Shown: positions 1 through 6,946 of the stretch, piece by piece
Layout: every line of letters starts with the position of its first letter
How positions within the stretch are numbered: the first letter of the stretch is position 1
Assembly (NCBI GenBank): GCA_964391735.1
Contig: CAYMNF010000013.1
Location: 1-34,953, forward strand
DNA length: 34,953 nucleotides
Source of the DNA: CAG-1031 sp964391735
GTDB taxonomy: Bacteria; Bacteroidota; Bacteroidia; Bacteroidales; Muribaculaceae
Direction: 5' to 3'
The notes under the pieces: generated by a model
The model's input: the letters and a program-made list of their open reading frames with translations, nothing else
The model's database searches: none
Told to the model about the DNA's origin: nothing
Position numbers and translations under genes: made by a program

Positions 1-56
1 GGCTCGGATACGCAGTGTTAAAACCGGCGGTTTGACACCCGAGGCGCAAAAAAAGT

Positions 57-87
57 TTTGTAGCTGTACTTTTTTTGATTAGTTTTG
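57..87 (+). promoter_or_regulatory. Bacteroidetes-type promoter of the duplicated secreted protein
   Basis: TTTG (57-60), a 19-base spacer and TAGTTTTG (80-87) match the Bacteroidetes primary sigma consensus TTTG-N19-21-TAnnTTTG exactly. Transcription would start near base 91 and give a leader of about 90 bases before the ATG at 181. Confidence 0.75.
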
Positions 88-95
88 CAACGAGA

Positions 96-154
96 TGCGG
101 CCTGCCGCTGGGGTAGGAGATAAACGCCTGATGGTGAGGCCGCCGCAACAGTGA
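96..154 (+). other. Structured 5' leader with possible 7-codon upstream ORF
   Basis: The leader can fold through GCGGCCT (97-103) with AGGCCGC (137-143), or alternatively TGCGGC (96-101) with GCCGCA (142-147). Inside it, AGGAG (115-119) precedes an ATG at 131 that opens a seven-codon frame (M-V-R-P-P-Q-Q) ending at 154, which is 26 bases before the main start. A good Shine-Dalgarno sequence is uncommon in this phylum. The pairing and frame are seen in the sequence; a regulatory role is conjecture. Confidence 0.25.
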
Positions 155-180
155 AAACCTATTTACAAAAACCTAATAGT

Positions 181-1356
181 ATGAAGAAAATTTTACTCGC
201 TTCGGCTGCTATGCTCGCCTTTGGTGTGGCACAGGCCGAGATCAAGACTGTGACCTTCAACTTCAACGCCCCCGGTACCCTTGACCCCGCACAGGTTTGC
301 GACGTAGCCGGTCAGGACGGCGCTGTTGACGTTGACAACCTCACTTTCACCGCCGGTGATGTAACCTTGGTATCAGTGAAAGGTAGCAACACCACTTCTC
401 CGCGTTTGTGGAAGAACGGTGACTATGACCCCCACATGCGTGTATACGCCGGCAACCTCACCACTTTTGCAGTTGCCCAGGGTGCCATCACCGAGATCAA
501 ATTCAACATGGTGTATGACTCACCCAACTGCGTTCAGAGCATCGATGAGGGTGGCTCAGTAAGCGAGGTAACCTACGGCACCAAGACTGTAGAGTGGGCC
601 GGCGAGACCTCAAAGATTGTCTTCCACTGGCAAAAATACAGCAACAGCGGTAAGGATTACTCACCCCAGATCAACTCAATCGAGGTTACCTATGACACCG
701 ATGGCGAAGGCCCTGTAACTCCCCCGACCCCTCCGACTCCCCCGACAGGTGCCGATGTTGCCACCTTCAACTTCAACGCCCCCGGCACCCTTAACCCCGC
801 ACAGGTTTGCGACGTAGCCGGTCAGGACGGCGCTGTTGACGTTGACAATGTTACCTTTACCAACAACGGTATCACTCTGGTAACCGTAAAGGGCAGCAAC
901 TCAACCCCTCCCCGTATCTGGAAAAACGGTACCTATGATCCCCACATGCGTGTATACGCCGGCAACCTCACCACAATTGCCGCTGCCGCCGGTACCATCA
1001 CTGACATCAAGTTTAACATGGTATATGACTCACCCAACTGCGTTCAGAGCATCGACGAGGGTGGCTCAGTAAGCGAGGTAACCTACGGCAGCAAGACTGT
1101 AGAGTGGGCCGGCGAGACCTCAAAGATCGTCTTCCACTGGCAAAAATACAGCAACAACGGTAATGAGTACTCACCTCAGATCAACTCAATCGAGGTTAGC
1201 TTCAGCGCCGAGGGTGGCATCAACGAGGTTATGACCGTTAACCCCAACGCCCCGGTTGAATACTTCAACCTGCAGGGTGTACGCGTTGCCAATCCCGTAG
1301 CCGGCCAGATCGTTATCCGCCGTCAGGGCAACACCGCCACCAAAGTTATCTTCTAA
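181..1356 (+). CDS. Secreted two-domain repeat protein with Bacteroidales C-terminal tail
   Basis: A 391-residue exported protein of unknown function. I chose ATG 181 because it opens a clean signal peptide (MKKILLASAAMLAFGVAQA, cleavage near residue 19-20); an in-frame GTG at 151 would place ten polar residues before it. The mature protein has two copies of a domain of about 146 residues (roughly residues 25-170 and 195-340) joined by a linker rich in TPP units. Each copy has two cysteines, in VCDVAG and SPNCVQS, which could form a disulfide. The last ~35 residues contain VEYFNLQGVRV and IRRQGN, a tail repeated on many Bacteroidales exported proteins and reminiscent of type IX secretion C-terminal domains. 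Codon use is strongly biased to C-ending codons (AAC, ACC, GCC), hinting at high expression. It has its own promoter and terminator, so it is probably monocistronic. No enzymatic motif is visible; an adhesin or ligand-binding role is only a guess. Confidence 0.8.
   Translation: MKKILLASAAMLAFGVAQAEIKTVTFNFNAPGTLDPAQVCDVAGQDGAVDVDNLTFTAGDVTLVSVKGSNTTSPRLWKNGDYDPHMRVYAGNLTTFAVAQGAITEIKFNMVYDSPNCVQSIDEGGSVSEVTYGTKTVEWAGETSKIVFHWQKYSNSGKDYSPQINSIEVTYDTDGEGPVTPPTPPTPPTGADVATFNFNAPGTLNPAQVCDVAGQDGAVDVDNVTFTNNGITLVTVKGSNSTPPRIWKNGTYDPHMRVYAGNLTTIAAAAGTITDIKFNMVYDSPNCVQSIDEGGSVSEVTYGSKTVEWAGETSKIVFHWQKYSNNGNEYSPQINSIEVSFSAEGGINEVMTVNPNAPVEYFNLQGVRVANPVAGQIVIRRQGNTATKVIF
253..690 (+). repeat. Intragenic tandem repeat, copy 1
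   Basis: First of two 438-base units in the secreted protein gene. It aligns to 763-1200 at a constant offset of 510 bases without indels, including long identical blocks such as the one starting at 284 (CCCGCACAGGTTTGCGAC...). Confidence 0.9.
763..1200 (+). repeat. Intragenic tandem repeat, copy 2
   Basis: Second 438-base unit. It differs from copy 1 mainly at clustered positions (for example around 847-885 and 973-1000) and is otherwise near identical, which points to recent duplication or ongoing gene conversion between the copies. Confidence 0.9.
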
Positions 1357-1376
1357 GAAAAGATACCTCCAGTATT

Positions 1377-1418
1377 ATAAGCAAGGGCCTCCCGTCAAGG
1401 GTTGGCCCTTGCGCTTAT
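1377..1418 (+). terminator. Terminator hairpin after the secreted protein gene
   Basis: ATAAGCAAGGGCC (1377-1389) pairs with GGCCCTTGC (1404-1412) and GCTTAT (1413-1418) with a small bulge. An AT-rich stretch follows, although there is no clean U-tract. Confidence 0.65.
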
Positions 1419-1448
1419 ATTATAGTATAGAAATTGCACAAAATTGAC

Positions 1449-1456
1449 TATCTTTG
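1449..1456 (+). promoter_or_regulatory. -7 element upstream of the kdsD-like operon
   Basis: TATCTTTG fits TAnnTTTG exactly. It lies just after the preceding terminator and 37 bases before the ATG at 1494. I see no convincing -33 TTTG at 19-21 bases. Confidence 0.6.
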
Positions 1457-1493
1457 CGGGGAGGCCCAAACCACGGGCTCAACAACAGTAGCC

Positions 1494-2123
1494 ATGAGCA
1501 TAGAAAATAGCATGCGCCGCATTCTGGAGGCCGAGAGCCTTGCGGTGAGCCGTATACCATATAGCCCGAATTATGACCGTGCCGTTGACTTGATAGTCAA
1601 GCATGTGCACGGGCTGGGGGGGAAACTTGTAACCTCAGGCATGGGCAAGGCGGGCCAGATAGCCATGAACATAGCCACCACCTTCGCCTCCACCGGCATC
1701 CCGGCGGTATCGCTGCATCCGGCCGAGGCGCAGCACGGTGACTTGGGAATCCTGCAGCCCAATGACCTGCTGTTGCTTATAAGCAACTCAGGCAAGACAC
1801 GCGAGATTGTCGACCTGGTGGCATTGGCCCGAGGCCTTTATCCGCAAATCCCGGTGATAGTAATCACCGGGCATGGCGACTCAGAACTGGCCGCTGAGGC
1901 TGATGTCACACTCCTGACAGGTAACGCCCCCGAGGTGTGCCCATTAGGGCTTGCCCCGACCACCAGCACCACGCTGATGACCGTTATCGGGGATATCCTG
2001 GTGGTCAACGTAATGGAACAAACCGGATTCACCGCCGAGGAGTATGCCAAGCGGCATCATGGCGGATACCTCGGGCAGAAGTCGCGCAACCTACAGGGAT
2101 GCGAGAAGGGAGGAGCGCAATGA
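1494..2123 (+). CDS. kdsD: KpsF/GutQ-family arabinose-5-phosphate isomerase, SIS domain only
   Basis: A 209-residue single SIS-domain protein, probably interconverting ribulose-5-phosphate and arabinose-5-phosphate for KDO synthesis in the cytoplasm. Residues matching the four catalytic positions of E. coli KdsD are visible: K52 in SGMGKAGQIA, E78 in PAEAQHGDLG, E147 in NAPEVCPLGLAPTTSTT and a histidine at 188/189 in RHHGGYLG. The sugar-phosphate SNSG loop is at 98-100. The C-terminal CBS pair of the classical ~320-residue enzymes is absent; a short CBS-less form is known from Bacteroides. ATG 1494 is chosen over an in-frame TTG at 1434, which lies within the promoter region. It is first in a six-gene run, and its stop overlaps the next ATG (ATGA). 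Family assignment is firm; exact substrate is inferred. Confidence 0.85.
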   Translation: MSIENSMRRILEAESLAVSRIPYSPNYDRAVDLIVKHVHGLGGKLVTSGMGKAGQIAMNIATTFASTGIPAVSLHPAEAQHGDLGILQPNDLLLLISNSGKTREIVDLVALARGLYPQIPVIVITGHGDSELAAEADVTLLTGNAPEVCPLGLAPTTSTTLMTVIGDILVVNVMEQTGFTAEEYAKRHHGGYLGQKSRNLQGCEKGGAQ

Positions 2124-3109
2124 CCAATCTGTCCCTTGACGCCCTGTTTATAGGCGAGAACGCGGCTTCGGCAACAAAACGCAAGAGCCCCGGGGGCCGG
2201 TCGGCCGGCGGGGCTGAGTTCAACGCCGCCTATGACGCTTTGCGCAGCACGGTGCGTCAGCGTGTTGAGCGGGACGACCTCGCGGGCGCAATAAAGTCTG
2301 TCGAGCAGGCTGTCGGTGACCAAGCAGCTTTTGCTGAGGAGGAGCCGATTGATATGCTGCGTGCCGCCCGCATGCAGGTTTTGGTGGCCCTGCAGATTCT
2401 TGCGGGCGACCTCTCAGCGGCACGACACACCGCAGCGCGGTTACTTACCGCCATGGCCCATGAGCCCAAACGCAAGGATGAGCCGTTCCTCGAGCTTTTG
2501 GCATCGACGCTTTATGACATCGCCTACCTGCATGCCCAGCGCAGCGAGTATCGCCAGGCCGAGCGTGAACTGGACAAATCCCTGAAGATATTTGAGCGGC
2601 TTGCCAAAACCAACCCCGCCCGTTACGGGCAGGCGCACATCATGGCTCAGAATGCCGCCACGCAGATAATCCGCTCGCATTCAAAGCAGGTTGAGACGCT
2701 GGCCAAGAGCCAGGAGGCAACCCAAGAATACCTCAAGGAGGTGAATGCCGGCATCGAGGATGCCACAGCCCGCCTGGTGGAATCACTTGCCGCCGAGGGG
2801 CGAATGTTGGCCTCAATGGGTAAGCATCGCGAGGCTATACAGTACCTGACGCGCGCCCTCAAGTATCAGACCGGTATCTCCCCGAACTTTGATCATCGCC
2901 AACTGACGATGTCGATTGACCTTGGTGAGGCCCTGCTAAATGTCAAGAATACCCGTGACAAGGGAATACACCTGTTGAACACCATGCTGCACAAGGCCAC
3001 CAAGTTGGGGGCGCAGGATGAGCATCGCCATATTGTGGACATTCTGCTCAACGCCAAAACCGGCACCCTTGACATCCTGGGTTTTTGGCATAAGATGTTT
3101 CCGAAATAA
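2120..3109 (+). CDS. Cytoplasmic TPR protein upstream of ribH
   Basis: A 329-residue soluble helical protein with no signal peptide or membrane segment. I place the start at ATG 2120, which overlaps the upstream stop by 4 bases; the open frame extends upstream only as an out-of-frame shadow of the isomerase gene. Residues ~1-40 are low complexity and basic (KRKSPGGRSAGG). From ~residue 40 on, paired helices follow with TPR-like spacing, clearest in YDIAYLHAQRSEYRQAEREL and GRMLASMGKHREAIQYLTRA. The C-terminus is GFWHKMFPK. As I recall, a TPR gene before ribH is a common Bacteroidetes arrangement. The function is unknown; a scaffold role is likely from the fold alone. Confidence 0.75.
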   Translation: MTNLSLDALFIGENAASATKRKSPGGRSAGGAEFNAAYDALRSTVRQRVERDDLAGAIKSVEQAVGDQAAFAEEEPIDMLRAARMQVLVALQILAGDLSAARHTAARLLTAMAHEPKRKDEPFLELLASTLYDIAYLHAQRSEYRQAERELDKSLKIFERLAKTNPARYGQAHIMAQNAATQIIRSHSKQVETLAKSQEATQEYLKEVNAGIEDATARLVESLAAEGRMLASMGKHREAIQYLTRALKYQTGISPNFDHRQLTMSIDLGEALLNVKNTRDKGIHLLNTMLHKATKLGAQDEHRHIVDILLNAKTGTLDILGFWHKMFPK

Positions 3110-3139
3110 TAACCTGATTACCGACAAAAAGAAATAATA

Positions 3140-3598
3140 ATGAGTCAGCACATACCCGTCATTGCACCGCCCAAAGGCCTTGAGCCGCTACGCATCGGCA
3201 TAGTGGCAGCCCAATGGAATTCACACATCATCGACCCGATGCTTCAGGGTGCCCGTGAGCGGCTTGCCGAGTTGGGGTATCCGGCTGACACGGCTGAGGT
3301 GTTCCGCGTCCCCGGCACAATTGAGCTGACCTTTGGCGCGTCACACCTTATCGAGGCATCGGCATACGATGTCATTGTGGTATATGGAGTGGTGATACGT
3401 GGTGACACCCCACACTTTGACTATGTGTGCCAATCGGTTACCCAAGGCATTACAGCACTGAATGCCGACTGTGATATCCCGGTGATTTTCGGCGTGCTCA
3501 CCGTTGAGAATGAGCAACAGGCTGTGGAACGCATCGGCAAGGGCGCTGAGTGTATTGACGCAGCGCTGAAGATGGTGGAATTTGCCCGTAGCATTTAA
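3140..3598 (+). CDS. ribH: 6,7-dimethyl-8-ribityllumazine synthase
   Basis: A 152-residue enzyme of riboflavin synthesis that condenses 5-amino-6-ribitylaminouracil with dihydroxybutanone phosphate. The standard motifs are all present: AAQWN (23-27) for the substrate base, VPGTIEL (57-63), GVVIRGDTPHFDYV (83-96) with the catalytic histidine at H92, and FGVLTVENEQQA (118-128). Length is typical of the family. It lies 30 bases after the TPR gene and 13 bases before folP, so it is very likely co-transcribed; no other rib gene is in the window. Confidence 0.97.
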   Translation: MSQHIPVIAPPKGLEPLRIGIVAAQWNSHIIDPMLQGARERLAELGYPADTAEVFRVPGTIELTFGASHLIEASAYDVIVVYGVVIRGDTPHFDYVCQSVTQGITALNADCDIPVIFGVLTVENEQQAVERIGKGAECIDAALKMVEFARSI

Positions 3599-3611
3599 AA
3601 ACCGGATAAGA

Positions 3612-4475
3612 ATGAACCCCTTCACGCTCAACATCCACGGGTGGCTGCGACAATTTGACCGGCCGGCCGTAATGGGAATCATCAACCTCACTGATGACTC
3701 ATTCTATGACGCATCACGTGCCGAAGGCTTGGCAGAGATTGCCGCGCGCGCGGCAGGGATGGCTGTCGAGGGGGCTGAGATAATTGACCTTGGCGCTTGC
3801 TCGACACGCCCGGGGGCCAATCCGGTGGATGCCCGGGAGGAGGCCCGCAGGTTGGCACCCGCCATAAAAGTTGTCAAGGAGACAGTGGGTGATACCTGCC
3901 TTATTTCGGTAGACACTTTCCGTGCCGATGTAGCGCGGATGGCTGTTGAGGAGTGCGGTGCCGACATCGTTAACGACATTTCAGGCGGTGATATGGACCC
4001 GCAGATGGCACGCACGGTGGCTGACCTGAAGGTGCCATACGTTATGCAGCACATGCGCGGGACCCCGGCAACCATGCACGCCATGACCGACTACGGCCGT
4101 GAGGGGGTATGTGCAACCGTGGTTAATGCGTTGGCACGTAAGGCTGAAGAGCTTCACTATATGGGAGTGGCAGACATTATCGCTGACCCCGGATTCGGCT
4201 TTGCCAAGACTGTTGAGCAGAACTATGCCATGCTTGCCAATCTTGCCGAGATGATACAGACCCTCGCGTTGCCCGTATTGGTCGGGTTGTCGCGCAAGTC
4301 AATGCTCTACAAGCCGTTAGGTGGAGAGCCCGGGACAGTCCTTCCCGCGACCGTGGCGGTGAATACCATAGCCTTGATGGCCGGCGCGGCTATACTGCGT
4401 GTACACGATGTCGCTGCCGCCGTGCAGGCGCGTGATGTGTGCTGCCTCACCACTGCCAATTGTAAAACCTGTTGA
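3612..4475 (+). CDS. folP: Dihydropteroate synthase
   Basis: A 287-residue TIM-barrel enzyme joining p-aminobenzoate to dihydropterin pyrophosphate; the target of sulfonamides. Motifs in order are MGIINLTDDSF (21-31), DLGACSTRPGA (59-69), SVDTFRADVA (99-108), VNDISGG (120-126), QHMRGTPATM (146-155), DPGFGFAKT (192-200) and GLSRKS (225-230), with a final HDV. Loop 1 reads N-L-T-D-D-S-F where the usual form is N-x-T-P-D-S-F. I start at ATG 3612; a TTG at 3582 in the same frame overlaps ribH and adds ten residues with no family support. It is followed 12 bases later by cdaA, a conserved neighbour in Bacteroidetes. Confidence 0.96.
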   Translation: MNPFTLNIHGWLRQFDRPAVMGIINLTDDSFYDASRAEGLAEIAARAAGMAVEGAEIIDLGACSTRPGANPVDAREEARRLAPAIKVVKETVGDTCLISVDTFRADVARMAVEECGADIVNDISGGDMDPQMARTVADLKVPYVMQHMRGTPATMHAMTDYGREGVCATVVNALARKAEELHYMGVADIIADPGFGFAKTVEQNYAMLANLAEMIQTLALPVLVGLSRKSMLYKPLGGEPGTVLPATVAVNTIALMAGAAILRVHDVAAAVQARDVCCLTTANCKTC

Positions 4476-4487
4476 CGATATACTACA

Positions 4488-5270
4488 GTGCTTGATTCAT
4501 TCTCATTCCGCGACCTGCTGGACATCCTGATAATGGCTGTTATGCTGTACTACCTGTACCGCATAATGCGCGAGAGCGGCACCATCAACATCTTCTTCGG
4601 TGTGATGGCCTTTGTGGTGGTGTGGGTGATAGCGTCGCAAATCCTTGAGATGAAACTGGTTGGCACTGTCCTCGACAAATTTATGTCGATAGGCCTGTTG
4701 GTACTGGTAATTCTGTTCCAGGACCAGATAAAGCGGTTCTTGGTGGAGTTGGGCGACCATAAGCGATGGCGTTTTCTGCGAAAAATTTTCCACGCACACC
4801 AAACCGTCAAGGATGCCGAGCGGCGGGACATGATGCCGATAGTCTATGCCGTGATGAATATGGCAAAGTCCAAGACCGGCGCCCTGATAGTGATACAGCA
4901 GGAAGTCTCGCTTGCACAGTATGAGAAGTCCGGTGACATGATTGACGCGCTTATCAACAGCCGTTTGATTGAGAATATCTTCTTCAAGAACTCCCCGTTG
5001 CATGACGGCGCCATGATAATTGCCGACGGGCGCATCAAGGCTGCCGGGTGTATATTGCCCGTGAGCCATGATAACGACATCCCCCGCTCGTTGGGCCTGC
5101 GCCACCGCTCGGCGTTGGGCATATCCCAGGCTACTGACGCGTTTGCCATAGTCGTCTCTGAGGAGACGGGCGGCATATCGCTTGCCCACCGAGGTAAGCT
5201 CACTACCCGCATGACATCCACTGTCCTTGAGCAGCGACTCTCTGAGGCTTTCCATATTGAAGGAAAATGA
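4488..5270 (+). CDS. cdaA: Diadenylate cyclase CdaA
   Basis: A 260-residue membrane-bound enzyme that makes c-di-AMP from two ATP. Three hydrophobic segments lie at about residues 10-26, 32-51 and 66-78, followed by a DisA_N/DAC domain with the diagnostic DGA (173-175, in LHDGAMII) and RHR (205-207, in GLRHRSALG) motifs and SEETGG (224-229). The start is GTG 4488, which gives the short N-terminus normal for CdaA (MLDSFSFRDLLDI); no closer ATG keeps the first helix whole. It lies between folP (12 bases) and the glycosyltransferase (4-base overlap). No CdaR-like YbbR gene is adjacent, unlike in Firmicutes. Confidence 0.95.
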   Translation: MLDSFSFRDLLDILIMAVMLYYLYRIMRESGTINIFFGVMAFVVVWVIASQILEMKLVGTVLDKFMSIGLLVLVILFQDQIKRFLVELGDHKRWRFLRKIFHAHQTVKDAERRDMMPIVYAVMNMAKSKTGALIVIQQEVSLAQYEKSGDMIDALINSRLIENIFFKNSPLHDGAMIIADGRIKAAGCILPVSHDNDIPRSLGLRHRSALGISQATDAFAIVVSEETGGISLAHRGKLTTRMTSTVLEQRLSEAFHIEGK

Positions 5271-6946
5271 AGTCACCAGCTCTACAGCCCTTTTTACAGC
5301 GTCTGCGCCCGCACACCTTGCTGCTGTTGCTGGTTGTCATGGCCGTGATGATGCTGCCATGGCTGGGTGAGGCCCTGTACAACACAAAGGGTGAGCCGCG
5401 TGAGGCCTTGGTGGCCGTCTCCATGCTGCAGAGCGGCGACTATATTTTGCCCACGGCATACGGTGGCGACATACCCTATAAGCCCCCCCTGTTGGCCTGG
5501 CTGATAAGTTGTGCATCGGTGTTTACCGGCGGGGTTACAGAGTTCTCAAGCCGTTTACCCTCAGCCTTGGCGGCTATATTGCTGATGTTGGGTTTGTACC
5601 GGGTGGTGCACAAGGAGACCCACTCGCGCACGCTTGCCGTGACCACCGCCATGGTTACCATCACAACCACCGAGGTGTTCAGGGCCGCCACCGCTTGTCG
5701 CGTTGACATGGTGCTAACGGCATGTTTTGTGGGCGCGTTGCTATGCCTGTTTCAGCGTAGCCGCCGCGCGGGCAAACCGGCATTCTCTTGGTGGGCGGCG
5801 TTGCTGATGATCGGTGCCGTGCTCACCAAGGGCCCTGTGGGGATGGCGTTGCCATGCCTGGTGATGATGGTATACTTTCTGTTGCACGGTGACAGTTTTT
5901 GGCGGTCTTTCGGGATATTGGCACTTACCGGATTTGTGTCCTTGATTCTACCGGCCGCATGGTACTTCCTGGCCTGGCAGCGTGGCGGCGATACATTCCT
6001 ACAGCTTGTCGCCGAGGAGAACCTCGGTCGTCTAACCGGCACAATGACGTATGACAGTCACCTCAACCCCTGGTGGTACAATATTATCACCATTGTTGCC
6101 GGGATGTTGCCATACACACTCCTGGCGGTGTTAGCAATTTTCACCCGCCGTGTGGCGTGGCCGCGCCTGAAAGGGCAGGTGCATGCCTTGCGCGGATTAC
6201 GGCCGTTTACACTTTTTGCACTGACCGCCGCAGTGGTGGTATTTGTTTTCTATTGTTTCCCGGCCAGCAAGCGCAGCGTCTACCTGTTGCCCTGTTATCC
6301 GTTTCTCGGTTATTTTGTTGCACGCCTATTTTGTACACTTATTGCCAAGCGGCAATGGCCCGTTGAGGCATACGCGTGGGTTATCGGGGCCGTGGCCTTT
6401 ATATGCGCCTGGGCGGTGTGGGGGCTGCACATGGTGCGGTCCTCGGTGGGATTATGGTTATATAACGCCGATTGGGGGATAGTGCAATGGATATGGGTAT
6501 GGCTGACAATTATTGCCGCCTCGGTAGTGGTTTGGACGGCAAACCGCCGCAGCAAAGGTAACCTTGCGGCTGTGTTGGCGACAACTGTCTGCGTGTATTG
6601 CATGTTGAGTACAACGATTCTTCCGCCGATTCTCAACGGGAAGAGCGACCTGCAGGCTGCACGTGCCATAAGCGGAATGGGGTTGCCCCAACCGGTGTAT
6701 ACCTTTAATGAGGATAGATTGATGCGGTGGTATTCAACCGCCTTTTACCTCAACGACAGCCTGCGGCGCATTGAGGATGCCCCGGCAAACAAGGATGTAA
6801 ACCTGTTGGTGTCAGAGCGTGATCTGGATGAATGGCAACGCCGATATGCCTCACGATATGAGGTCGCCGACACCTTGTGGAAGGGTGATTACCGCAGCGG
6901 GGATGTGCGTTCAAAACCCCTATTGCTTCACCTCAGAGCCAAGTAG
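5267..6946 (+). CDS. ArnT/GT83-like membrane glycosyltransferase
   Basis: A 559-residue polytopic inner-membrane protein of the PMT/ArnT superfamily, which moves sugars from polyprenyl-phosphate donors onto lipid A or other envelope acceptors. The first periplasmic loop carries the family signature: TKGEPREA (40-47) and GGDIPYKPPLLAW (66-78). About ten further hydrophobic helices follow up to ~residue 450, then a soluble periplasmic tail containing WYSTAFYLNDS. The ATG overlaps the cdaA stop (ATGA). Its 3' end overlaps convergent ispG by 27 bases. Family membership is clear. Donor and acceptor cannot be told from sequence; lipid A modification is one option. Confidence 0.85.
   Translation: MKSPALQPFLQRLRPHTLLLLLVVMAVMMLPWLGEALYNTKGEPREALVAVSMLQSGDYILPTAYGGDIPYKPPLLAWLISCASVFTGGVTEFSSRLPSALAAILLMLGLYRVVHKETHSRTLAVTTAMVTITTTEVFRAATACRVDMVLTACFVGALLCLFQRSRRAGKPAFSWWAALLMIGAVLTKGPVGMALPCLVMMVYFLLHGDSFWRSFGILALTGFVSLILPAAWYFLAWQRGGDTFLQLVAEENLGRLTGTMTYDSHLNPWWYNIITIVAGMLPYTLLAVLAIFTRRVAWPRLKGQVHALRGLRPFTLFALTAAVVVFVFYCFPASKRSVYLLPCYPFLGYFVARLFCTLIAKRQWPVEAYAWVIGAVAFICAWAVWGLHMVRSSVGLWLYNADWGIVQWIWVWLTIIAASVVVWTANRRSKGNLAAVLATTVCVYCMLSTTILPPILNGKSDLQAARAISGMGLPQPVYTFNEDRLMRWYSTAFYLNDSLRRIEDAPANKDVNLLVSERDLDEWQRRYASRYEVADTLWKGDYRSGDVRSKPLLLHLRAK

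Noticed and set aside
1..56. Remnant of a tRNA or upstream gene at the left edge
   Set aside because: I see no T-loop consensus, CCA end or open frame; the stretch is too short to judge.
1937..2119. N-terminal extension of the TPR gene
   Set aside because: This part is an alternative frame of the kdsD-like gene; the ATG at 2120 overlaps the upstream stop in the usual ATGA manner.
4503..5276. 257-residue open frame antisense to cdaA
   Set aside because: It covers almost exactly the cdaA gene, has no recognisable domain, and is rich in His/Gln/Tyr as expected from reverse-frame reading of a GC-rich gene.
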